Assembly: GCA_016866775.1 (NCBI GenBank)
Contig: VGLJ01000010.1
Coordinates: 1 to 64,000, forward strand
DNA: 64,000 bases
Direction: 5' to 3'
From: Candidatus Rokuibacteriota bacterium
Lineage (GTDB): Bacteria > Methylomirabilota > Methylomirabilia > Rokubacteriales > CSP1-6
A program made the translations under genes and the position numbers. Below are positions 16,313-23,850 of this stretch, piece after piece. Below the pieces are notes generated by a model. That model was not told the origin of the DNA and searched no databases. It worked only from the letters and a program-made list of their open reading frames with translations. Position 1 is the stretch's first letter; each line of letters opens with the position of its first letter.

Positions 16313-17955
16313 TCCGGCTCGACATGAGCGAGTTCCAGACGTGGGAGTCGATCAGCCGCATCCTCGGCGACGGCGAGGTGATGAGCGAGTCGCACGCGCT
16401 CGTCAACGCCATCCGACGCCAGCCGTTCTCCGTCGTGCTGCTCGATGAGTTCGAGAAGGCGAGCCGCAACGTCTGGAACCTGTTCCTGCAGATCTTCGAT
16501 GACGGCAGGCTCACCGATCGGCGGGGCAACGTCGCCGACTTCCGTCACGCGCTCATCGTGATGACCTCGAATCTCGGCGCCGCCGTCCCGACCGGCACGT
16601 CCATCGGGTTCGCGAGCGCCAGCGCCGAATTCGCACCGGCGGTGGTGGAACGCGCGGTCCGCCAGTCGTTCCCGCCGGAGCTCTTGAATCGCATCGACCG
16701 TGTCGTCGTGTTCCGCCCCCTCGACCGCACCGTGATGCGTGAGCTCCTCCGCAAGGAGCTGCGTGCGATGCTCCAGCGCCCCGGGCTTCGCCGCCGCGCA
16801 TGGGCGATCGAGTGGGACGAGTCGGCGATCGAGTTCTTGCTGAATCGTGGCTTCACGCCCGATCTCGGCGCACGACCCCTCCGGCGAGCCATCGAGCGCT
16901 ACGTCCTGGCGCCGCTCGCGCTCGCGATCGTGAATCGCGAGGCGCCGGCGGGCGATCAGTTCCTGTTCCTGCGGAGCGACGGCGGGCGGATCGACGCGGT
17001 CTTCGTCGACCCGGACGCCCCCGAGAGCGATGGCCCCGTGCCCGCATCGGTCGTCACGGCCGAACCTCCGGAGCGGCGTGTGGAGGAGGCCGTGCTCGAC
17101 CCGCGCGGCACTCTGCCGGAGATGCGGTTCCTGCAGGGACTGTACGAGCGTCTGCTGGGACAGATCGGTGCCGAGACGTGGCGCGAGCAGAAGGGGGCGC
17201 ACCTCGGACGCATGCGGGCGAGCAGCTTCTGGGAAGCGCCCGACCGGTTCGCCATCCTCGGGATCGCCGAATACATGGATCGCCTCGAGACGGCCGTCGA
17301 GACGGCCGGGTCGCTCCTGTCGCGCCTGGGGTCGACGCGGCGTCGCGACCTCCGGTCCCGCTTCCCACTCGACCTCGTCCGGCGGCTCGCGCAACAGCTC
17401 TACCTCATCGAGCGCGCGCTCGGCGCGCTCGAGAAGGGCGGGCCGCGCGACGCCTTCCTCGCCGTGGCCGCGGGGGCGGAGGCCGGTCCTGCCGACGCGG
17501 ACGCGGACGCGTTCGCGGTCCGGATCGGCCGGATGTATCGACGGTGGGCGCACGCGCGGCGAATGCATCTCGAGGTCATCGAGGAGACCGGCGCGGACGG
17601 CGTGACGCCCTATCGGCTCGTCCTCGCCGTGTCAGGGTTCGCCGCGTATCCGATCCTCGAGCCCGAGGACGGCGTCCACGTCCTCGAGATGCCGAGCGAC
17701 GATCGCGGGTACGCGCGTGCCCGCGCGCGCGTGACCGTCGTGCCGCAGCCGACCGATCCACCCGCCGGTGGGGACGAGGGCGCGCGCGCGCAGGTGGCTG
17801 CCGCGCTGCAAGCGCGGCGTAACGCTGCGCCGGTGATCGTCCGGCGCTATCGCGAACAGCCTTCGCCGCTGGTCCGCGACGGCGTCCGCCACTGGCGTAC
17901 GGGCCGGCTCGATCGTGTCCTCGACGGCGATTTCGATCTGATCGTGGAGCGGTAA
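16285..17955 (+). CDS. Clp/Hsp100 AAA+ D2 module joined to a release-factor-2-like module (5'-truncated)
   Basis: The first third matches the second AAA+ domain of ClpB/ClpC from just after Walker A: FLFGSPDRMIRLDMSEF, Walker B VVLLDEFEKA (near 16430), sensor 1 TSNLG (near 16564), arginine finger LLNRID (near 16682) and sensor 2 GARPLRRAIE (near 16868). Walker A and everything upstream are gone. After a linker comes an RF2-like region: SSFWEAPDRF (near 17221), FAVRIGRMYRRWAHARRMHL (near 17512), ILEPEDGVHVLEMPSDDRG (near 17660), and an RF2-type end VRRYREQPSPLVRDG, RTGRLDRVLDGDFDL. The GGQ peptidyl-hydrolysis loop is absent. The reading frame is unbroken from 14635, but the join at about 16280 looks like a deletion scar. 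A small gene follows after 13 bases. Confidence 0.7.
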   Translation, partial: FLFGSPDRMIRLDMSEFQTWESISRILGDGEVMSESHALVNAIRRQPFSVVLLDEFEKASRNVWNLFLQIFDDGRLTDRRGNVADFRHALIVMTSNLGAAVPTGTSIGFASASAEFAPAVVERAVRQSFPPELLNRIDRVVVFRPLDRTVMRELLRKELRAMLQRPGLRRRAWAIEWDESAIEFLLNRGFTPDLGARPLRRAIERYVLAPLALAIVNREAPAGDQFLFLRSDGGRIDAVFVDPDAPESDGPVPASVVTAEPPERRVEEAVLDPRGTLPEMRFLQGLYERLLGQIGAETWREQKGAHLGRMRASSFWEAPDRFAILGIAEYMDRLETAVETAGSLLSRLGSTRRRDLRSRFPLDLVRRLAQQLYLIERALGALEKGGPRDAFLAVAAGAEAGPADADADAFAVRIGRMYRRWAHARRMHLEVIEETGADGVTPYRLVLAVSGFAAYPILEPEDGVHVLEMPSDDRGYARARARVTVVPQPTDPPAGGDEGARAQVAAALQARRNAAPVIVRRYREQPSPLVRDGVRHWRTGRLDRVLDGDFDLIVER

Positions 17956-17968
17956 CGGCGGCGGGCTC

Positions 17969-18370
17969 GTGGAATTCTTCATCGCACGCGGGGCACAAAA
18001 GATCGGGAGCGTGGAGACTGCGAGCATCGACGACTTCTACTACCTGCGGGACAGCATCCACAACGCGCTGGAGGACGGAGAGTTCGGCTCCAGATTCCCC
18101 GTCTTCCTGTGCCGTTTCGAGCCGGATGAATGGAAGGTCGACGAGCTCGACTCGCTGCGACGCGAGCTGGAGACGATCGTGGAGGCCTTCAAGAGACTTC
18201 CGCCCGAGCCGTTCGACTCCCACTGGGAGAGCCGCGCGGCCGGGTCGGGCGCATCGTATGCGAACCTCTACGAGGTGTTCATCGACGCCGGGGGCCAACC
18301 GATCCTCGGCCGCCTTCTCGATCTCTGCCGGATGGCGGAGCGGATGGAGGCCCCGATCAACCTCCGATGA
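17969..18370 (+). CDS. small acidic protein downstream of the Clp/RF2-like gene
   Basis: A GTG at 17969 starts a 133-residue protein (MEFFIARGAQKIGSV). It has ALEDGEFGSRFPVFLCRFEP, a helix DSLRRELETIVEAFKRLPPE, and a C-terminal AGGQPILGRLLDLCRMAE. The layout faintly resembles immunity-protein families (the Imm70 type came to mind), but I cannot confirm this. It starts 13 bases after the AAA+/RF2-like gene, so the two are almost certainly co-transcribed and may act together. Its own reading frame looks intact. Confidence 0.7.
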   Translation: MEFFIARGAQKIGSVETASIDDFYYLRDSIHNALEDGEFGSRFPVFLCRFEPDEWKVDELDSLRRELETIVEAFKRLPPEPFDSHWESRAAGSGASYANLYEVFIDAGGQPILGRLLDLCRMAERMEAPINLR

Positions 18371-18478
18371 AGGACTGGCGCCGTGGGCGCCGCGGGCGCG
18401 TTTCTCTGGATCGGGTGCGCCGCTCTGGGAGACAATCCGTTGACACGCTGGGTGTCCTCGCTGTACCGGGAGGAGACG

Positions 18479-20071
18479 ATGACGCTGCGCGCGCTCCTCG
18501 ACGATCTTCGCACCGCCGGAGAATTGACCGAGATCAAGGCCCCGGTGGACATTCGCCACATCGCGACCCTGGTCGACCAGGCGAAGACGGCGCTGCTCTT
18601 CCGCGACGTCATCGGCTACGAGATGCCGGTGCTCTCCGGGCTGATCAAGAGCCGCGAGCGCATCGCGATCGCGATGGGCTGTCGCTTCTCCGAGGCCGAG
18701 GCCAGGCTCCGTCAGGGCATGGATCGCCCGATCGAGCCGGTGATCGTCCAGAGCGGTCCGGCTCGCGAGATCGTCCGGACCGGTGACCAGGTCGATCTCT
18801 TCGCGCTGCCGATCCCGCTCTTCTCGGTCTACGACGGCGGGCCGATGATCACGGCGGGCGTGACGCTGGCGCGCGATCCGGAGTACGGGCTGAACGCGGG
18901 CATCTATCGATTCCAGGTGAAAGAGCAGAATCTGACCGGCATCGACATCGTCACGCCGAACAACCTGCGCAAGTTCGCCGAGCGGGCGTACGCCGCGGGC
19001 CGGCCGCTCCCGATCTCGATCAACATCGGCACGCACCCCTTCGAGCTGATCGCGTCGACGTACAAGGCGCCGATCGGGACCAGCGAGATGGCGATCGCGG
19101 GCGGCCTCCGCGGCGCGCCCGTGGCCTTGACGCCGTGCGAGACCGTCGACGCGCTCGCGATCGCGGACGCCGAGATCGTGCTGGAAGCCGAGATCCTTCC
19201 GACGGGATGGACGAAGCCCGAAGGGCGCTTCGGCGAGTTCACGCGCCTGATGGGCGGGCTGCACTGGAACCCCCAGGTGCGCGTGAAGGCCATCGCGATG
19301 CGACGCGACGCCATCTACTACGCGCTCCACATGCCGTGGGAAAACATCTGGGTGAGCGCGCCGATCTACGAGGCCGCGCTGCGCCGGGTGCTCAAGGAGG
19401 CCGGCGTTCAGGTGACCGCGATCAACGTCACGCCCGGAGGGTGCTGCCACTGGCACGCGGTGATCGCCATCAGAAAGCATCCGGGCGACGGCAAGAACGC
19501 CATCCTCGCCGCGCTCTCCGTCGCCGACATGAAGCACGTCGTGATCGTCGACGACGACATCGACGTCTTCGACGGCACGGAAGTCGAGTGGGCGATCTCG
19601 ACGCGCGTGCAGGCGGACCGCGACGTGGTCATCATCAGCGATGCGCGCTCGAAGCCGCTCGATCCGAGCCTGGCCCCGCCTCGGTCGCACGGCCACATCC
19701 CGACGACCGCGAAGTGCGGCGTGGACGCGACGATTCCCGAGAACGTTCCGCGCGAGCGCTACGAGCGCATCACGTACGCGTACGCGGGCGTGGTGAAGCT
19801 GGAGGACGTGCTCGCGAACGGCGTCGAGCGGACGTCCGAGGCCGCGCCGGGCGTCGACGTCGCGGCGCTGGCCGAACAGATCCGCGCGGTGCTCGAGACG
19901 ACGCCGCTCTACTTCGCGGAGATCGCGGAGCGGTTCCCGAACGCCGGATTTTCTTCGGTCACCCGCGCGCTCGGGAAGCTTCACGCCGCGCAGGCGTTGT
20001 GGCAGGACCCGGTCGGGCGCCACTGCCTGGCGGGCTCGAAGTTCGCGGCGTCGCCGCCTTCACTCGCCTAG
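18479..20071 (+). CDS. UbiD family decarboxylase
   Basis: This 530-residue protein belongs to the UbiD family of prenylated-FMN-dependent (de)carboxylases acting on aromatic or alpha,beta-unsaturated acids. Features include RTGDQVDLFALPIPLFSVYD, ITAGVTLARDPEYG, SINIGTHPFELIAS, a GRFGEF glycine-glutamate stretch, MRRDAIYYALHMPW, and a C-terminal NGVERTSEAAPG region. The ATG at 18479 follows GGGAGGAGACG. No UbiX-type flavin prenyltransferase lies in the window, so the cofactor would come from elsewhere in the genome. The 3' end overlaps the convergent PLP-enzyme gene by twelve bases. Confidence 0.93.
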   Translation: MTLRALLDDLRTAGELTEIKAPVDIRHIATLVDQAKTALLFRDVIGYEMPVLSGLIKSRERIAIAMGCRFSEAEARLRQGMDRPIEPVIVQSGPAREIVRTGDQVDLFALPIPLFSVYDGGPMITAGVTLARDPEYGLNAGIYRFQVKEQNLTGIDIVTPNNLRKFAERAYAAGRPLPISINIGTHPFELIASTYKAPIGTSEMAIAGGLRGAPVALTPCETVDALAIADAEIVLEAEILPTGWTKPEGRFGEFTRLMGGLHWNPQVRVKAIAMRRDAIYYALHMPWENIWVSAPIYEAALRRVLKEAGVQVTAINVTPGGCCHWHAVIAIRKHPGDGKNAILAALSVADMKHVVIVDDDIDVFDGTEVEWAISTRVQADRDVVIISDARSKPLDPSLAPPRSHGHIPTTAKCGVDATIPENVPRERYERITYAYAGVVKLEDVLANGVERTSEAAPGVDVAALAEQIRAVLETTPLYFAEIAERFPNAGFSSVTRALGKLHAAQALWQDPVGRHCLAGSKFAASPPSLA

Positions 20072-21319
20072 CAGCAGCCGGGCGATGTCCTCGGGCCGCG
20101 CCAGCATCCGCCCCAGCTTCGTCAGGCCGTCGTCGATCGCCCGCGCGTAGGCCTCGGCGCCGCCGAACCGCGCCAGCGTTTCCGGCGCGATGAACTTCAG
20201 CATCACCGCGGAGGTGCCCGGCGGCACACCCACCATCTGCACGGTGATGATGCCGTGGTCGCGCAGCAGCAGCATCGCGAGCGCGGAGGCGGCCTCGTAG
20301 GGCACGACCGGCCGCGTCGTGATGCCGGCGCGCTCCATCGCGATCTCGAGGATGTCCTCGCCCAGCAGCTCGGCGATCACCGGTGTCTCGTGGACGCGAT
20401 CGCCGACGAGCGTGCGCACGGCGGCGGCGACCTCGCGCGAGGTCTCGACGAGGTGCTGCACGCGCTCCGGCGTCGATCCGGCCAGGGAGCGGAAGGCGGC
20501 CGGATAGAGGAAGGGCCGGGCCTCGAGCCCCATCTCGTACGCGCGCCCGCGAATCCTCCCTACGAGGATCCTGTCGCCCGCCAGGACTCCGAGCCTCGGC
20601 CCGACCGTGCCGTACTTGTCGAGCCCGGTGGCGACGAGATCGACGCCGAGCTGGAGCGTCCGCGGCTGATCGAACACGGCCGGCCCCACCCGCGCGCCCC
20701 CCGCATCGTCGACGTACACGAGCGCGCCCCGGTCGTGGGCGAGCCGCACGATCGTCCGGAGCTCGTCGACGGACAGGATCTCGTAGGTGACCGCGAGCCG
20801 CGTCAGCGCCACGAGCGACACGCTCGACTCTCGCTCCATCGCCTCGGCGAACGCCTCCACGCCGCGCGTGTCGACGAGCTTCGCGCCGGCCTGCGCGACG
20901 GCGCGCACGACCGAGGGGTGGCTGTAGCTCGCGGACACGCCGACCACCACGTCGCCGGGCTTCACCAGCGTGAGGTGCGTGGCGTAGGTGGCACCGGTGA
21001 GGCGGTTGAACAAGGCGGCGTCGTGACGGGCGGGATCGCCGCCGAAGTGGTCGAGCGCGGCCCGCGTGAACTTCTCGACGTAGAGGGCGGGCGCGATGAA
21101 GTCGTCCGCGATGGGCAGCTCCGAGGGCTCCAGCGGCAGCCCGTGCTCGAGTCCGGAGAAGTTGAAGACGGCCCCGAGCCCGCCGGCAGCCACGCGCGCC
21201 TCGATGTGCCGCCACGCCTGCCGCACCTTGCGGAAGTCGTCCTCGGTGCCGGTGAGGATCTTCCCGCGCGCATAGGGCACTCCGGGGGCGTGCTCGTTGC
21301 CGAAGCGATCTTTCAGCAT
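20060..21319 (-). CDS. SelA-like PLP-dependent enzyme (aminotransferase fold)
   Basis: This 419-residue fold-type-I PLP enzyme resembles proteins annotated as selenocysteine-synthase-related. Visible are GAVFNFSGLEHGL, LTGATYATHLTLVKPGD, the cofactor-binding aspartate in LVYVDDAGGARVGP, and the lysine in VATGLDKYGTVGPRLGVL expected to carry the Schiff base. True SelA is longer and forms decamers on tRNA-Sec. This protein lacks the SelA N-terminal tRNA-binding region, so a small-molecule lyase or transaminase role is more likely. It is convergent with UbiD and divergent from the amine oxidase. Confidence 0.8.
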   Translation of the reverse strand: MLKDRFGNEHAPGVPYARGKILTGTEDDFRKVRQAWRHIEARVAAGGLGAVFNFSGLEHGLPLEPSELPIADDFIAPALYVEKFTRAALDHFGGDPARHDAALFNRLTGATYATHLTLVKPGDVVVGVSASYSHPSVVRAVAQAGAKLVDTRGVEAFAEAMERESSVSLVALTRLAVTYEILSVDELRTIVRLAHDRGALVYVDDAGGARVGPAVFDQPRTLQLGVDLVATGLDKYGTVGPRLGVLAGDRILVGRIRGRAYEMGLEARPFLYPAAFRSLAGSTPERVQHLVETSREVAAAVRTLVGDRVHETPVIAELLGEDILEIAMERAGITTRPVVPYEAASALAMLLLRDHGIITVQMVGVPPGTSAVMLKFIAPETLARFGGAEAYARAIDDGLTKLGRMLARPEDIARLLLGE

Positions 21320-21436
21320 GTCGTCCTCCGTCTCCGCGCGTCGGACGACGATTCTACGCCGTGCTCACTTGACGGCGCGCCGGTCCGGCCCTACGGTCGC
21401 CGGCGAGACCGAACGCGAGGCACGGAGGCTAGGATC

Positions 21437-23401
21437 ATGGAGACGACGAGCTGCGCGAGCCGCCCGGTGAACCACCCGCTCGACCCGCTGACCCCGGCCG
21501 AGATCGAGACCGCCGTGGCGATCGTGCGCCGCGAGCGCGCGCCCGGCGACGACGTGCTGTTCGTCAGCGTCGCGCTCCACGAGCCGGCGAAGGATGTCGT
21601 GCTCGCGTTCCGTGAGGGTGGGCCGATCGAGCGGCGCGCGTTCCTCGTGCTGCGCGACCGGAAGATGCGCGCCACGTGCGAGGCGGTGGTGTCGCTCACC
21701 ACCGGCGCGATCGTCTCCTGGCGCGAGGTGCCCGGCGTGCAGCCGTCCATCACGATCGACGAGTTCTTCGCGTGCGAGCGGCTGGTGCGCGCGAGTCCCG
21801 CCTGGCAGACCGCGCTTCGCAAGCGCGGCGTGGAGGACTTCGAGCTCGCGATGGTGGATCCGTGGTCGGCGGGCTACTACGGCGTCGCCGACGATCCCAA
21901 GCGCCGCCTGATCCGTGCGCTCACCTGGATCCGCGCGCAGCCGGACGACAACGGCTACGCGCGGCCGATCGAGGGTGTCGTCGCGATCGTCGACATGGAC
22001 GCGATGACGGTGGTCGAGATCGAGGACCACGGCGTGGTGCCGCTGCCTCCTCACGCCGGCAACTACTCCCCTGCCGCGCTCCAGGATCCGAAGAACGTTC
22101 CCCACTTTCCCGACGGCGTCCGGCACGATCTCCGCGCGGTCTCGATCACGCAGCCGGAGGGCCCGAGCTTCGAGGTGCGCGGCTGGGAAGTAAGCTGGCA
22201 AAAGTGGAGCTTCCGCATCGGCTTCACGCCGCGCGAGGGCCTGGTGCTGCACACGGTCGCCTACGACGATCGCGGCCGCCGGCGCCCCATCCTTTATAGA
22301 GCCTCGCTGGCCGAGATGGTCGTTCCCTACGGAGATCCGGCTCCGACGCACTGGCGCAAGAACGCGTTCGACGAGGGCGAGTACGGCATCGGGATGCTCG
22401 CGAACGCGCTCACGCTCGGCTGCGACTGCCTCGGCGAGATCCGCTACTTCGACGCGGTGGTCGCCGATGCGAGCGGCGTGCCTACCGTGCTCCGCAACGC
22501 GATCTGCATGCACGAGGAGGACTTCGGCATCCTGTGGAAGCACACGAACTTCCGCACGGGCCACGTCGAGGTCCGCCGCTCGCGCCGGCTGGTGGTGTCG
22601 TCGATCGCCACCGTCGGCAACTACGAGTACGGCTTCTACTGGTACTTCTATCAGGACGGCACACTCGAGCTACAACTCAAGCTCACCGGCATCGTCTCCA
22701 CGGGCGCGATCGCGCCGGGTGAGCGTCCCACGCACGGCGCGCTCGTCGCGCCGGGCCTCTACGCGCCGAACCATCAGCACTGGTTCAATTTCCGGCTCGA
22801 CATGATGGTCGACGGCGTGCGCAACGCGGTCCACGAGGTCGACAGCGCCGCGGTGCCGCTCGGCGCCGAGAATCCCGGCGGCAACGCGTGGGTGGTGAAT
22901 CGCCGGCTGCTCGGGCGCGAGTCCGAGGCGTGCCGCGACGCCGACCCGCTGGCCGGACGCTACTGGCTCGTGACCAGCGCGGAGGCGCGCAACGGGCTGG
23001 GCGAGCCGACGGCGTACAAGCTCGTGCCCGGCGAGAACGTACGCGCGCTGGCGCACCGTGACTCGAGCGTCGCCCGGCGGGCCGGCTTCATGGCGCACCA
23101 TCTCTGGGTGACGCGCCACGACCCGGCGGAGCGGTACGCGGCGGGCGACTATCCGAACCAGCACCCCGGCGGCGCCGGCCTCCCGGCGTACGTCGCCGCC
23201 GATCGGCCGCTGGAGAACGAGGACGTCGTGCTCTGGTACAGCCTCGGCGCCCACCACGTGGCGCGCCCGGAGGACTGGCCCGTGATGCCGGTCGCGTGTG
23301 TCGGGTTCGCGCTCAAGCCCGCGGGATTTTTCGACGGGAATCCGGCGCTGGACGTCGCGCCGCCCGCGGGGCACGCGCACGACCACTGCGCGCGGTCGTG
23401 A
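21437..23401 (+). CDS. copper-containing primary amine oxidase
   Basis: This 654-residue protein is a copper/topaquinone amine oxidase, which oxidises primary amines to aldehydes with release of ammonia and hydrogen peroxide. The TPQ precursor tyrosine sits in VGNYEYGFYW near residue 400. The copper ligands are the HxH in NHQHWFNFRLD and a later histidine in MAHHLWVTRH. The catalytic-base region appears as IRYFDAVVAD. The N-terminal domains are of normal length. No signal peptide is seen, so it is probably cytoplasmic. The ATG at 21437 follows GGAGGCTAGGATC. A VOC protein and a carboxylase follow on the same strand. Confidence 0.93.
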   Translation: METTSCASRPVNHPLDPLTPAEIETAVAIVRRERAPGDDVLFVSVALHEPAKDVVLAFREGGPIERRAFLVLRDRKMRATCEAVVSLTTGAIVSWREVPGVQPSITIDEFFACERLVRASPAWQTALRKRGVEDFELAMVDPWSAGYYGVADDPKRRLIRALTWIRAQPDDNGYARPIEGVVAIVDMDAMTVVEIEDHGVVPLPPHAGNYSPAALQDPKNVPHFPDGVRHDLRAVSITQPEGPSFEVRGWEVSWQKWSFRIGFTPREGLVLHTVAYDDRGRRRPILYRASLAEMVVPYGDPAPTHWRKNAFDEGEYGIGMLANALTLGCDCLGEIRYFDAVVADASGVPTVLRNAICMHEEDFGILWKHTNFRTGHVEVRRSRRLVVSSIATVGNYEYGFYWYFYQDGTLELQLKLTGIVSTGAIAPGERPTHGALVAPGLYAPNHQHWFNFRLDMMVDGVRNAVHEVDSAAVPLGAENPGGNAWVVNRRLLGRESEACRDADPLAGRYWLVTSAEARNGLGEPTAYKLVPGENVRALAHRDSSVARRAGFMAHHLWVTRHDPAERYAAGDYPNQHPGGAGLPAYVAADRPLENEDVVLWYSLGAHHVARPEDWPVMPVACVGFALKPAGFFDGNPALDVAPPAGHAHDHCARS

Positions 23402-23451
23402 GGATCAGCCGAGCAGCGCGTGTTCTTCGGTGATGAGTTGGGGGGACAAGT

Positions 23452-23850
23452 ATGCCCGAGTACCGCTACGACCATCTTCATCTACGGAGCCCGGACCCGA
23501 ATGCGACGGCGCACTTCTTCGAGGCGATGTTCGGGGCCGAGGTGAAGCGGGATATCTATCCGCCGGGCACGCTCTATCCCGGGCAGATGCGGGTGCGCAT
23601 GAAGGTGGGAGGGCAGACCGTGCTGATCGCGCCACCGCATCCGCATGAGCAGACCGGTTCGGCCCCGGGGTTTCCGCACTACGGGCTGGAGCACTTTGGC
23701 CTGACCGTGGACAACCTGGACGCGGCGGTGGCGGAGCTGCGCGCCAAGGGCGCGGAGATCGCCGTCGGGCCGGTGATGCGCAGCCCGGGCCTCTATCTCG
23801 CGTTCGTGCGCGGGCCGGAGGGCGTGATGGTGGAGCTCGTCCAGCGATGA
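23452..23850 (+). CDS. VOC/glyoxalase superfamily protein
   Basis: This 132-residue protein has two beta-alpha-beta-beta-beta modules of the vicinal-oxygen-chelate fold. YDHLHLRSPDPNATAHFFEA supplies a first metal histidine, HYGLEHFGLTVDNLDAAV a second, and VRGPEGVMVELVQ ends with the conserved glutamate. Members include lyases, methylmalonyl-CoA epimerase and dioxygenases. The fused acyl-CoA carboxylase gene next to it (four-base overlap) makes an epimerase-like role conceivable, but the sequence does not prove it. A GGGGGGAC site precedes the ATG. Confidence 0.88.
   Translation: MPEYRYDHLHLRSPDPNATAHFFEAMFGAEVKRDIYPPGTLYPGQMRVRMKVGGQTVLIAPPHPHEQTGSAPGFPHYGLEHFGLTVDNLDAAVAELRAKGAEIAVGPVMRSPGLYLAFVRGPEGVMVELVQR

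Noticed and set aside
14635-17955. One 1106-residue repeat-AAA+-RF2 protein
   Set aside because: The middle (about 15945-16280) reads out of frame through a secreted-protein gene with its own signal peptide, so the continuity looks accidental.
20060-21319. Genuine selenocysteine synthase SelA to go with the UGSC selenoprotein
   Set aside because: It lacks the SelA N-terminal domain and is shorter; the similarity is to the broad PLP family only.
20255-21436. Upstream extension of the amine oxidase reading frame
   Set aside because: The frame is open back to 20255, but that part is antisense to the PLP enzyme. The ribosome-binding site and family start fix the ATG at 21437.
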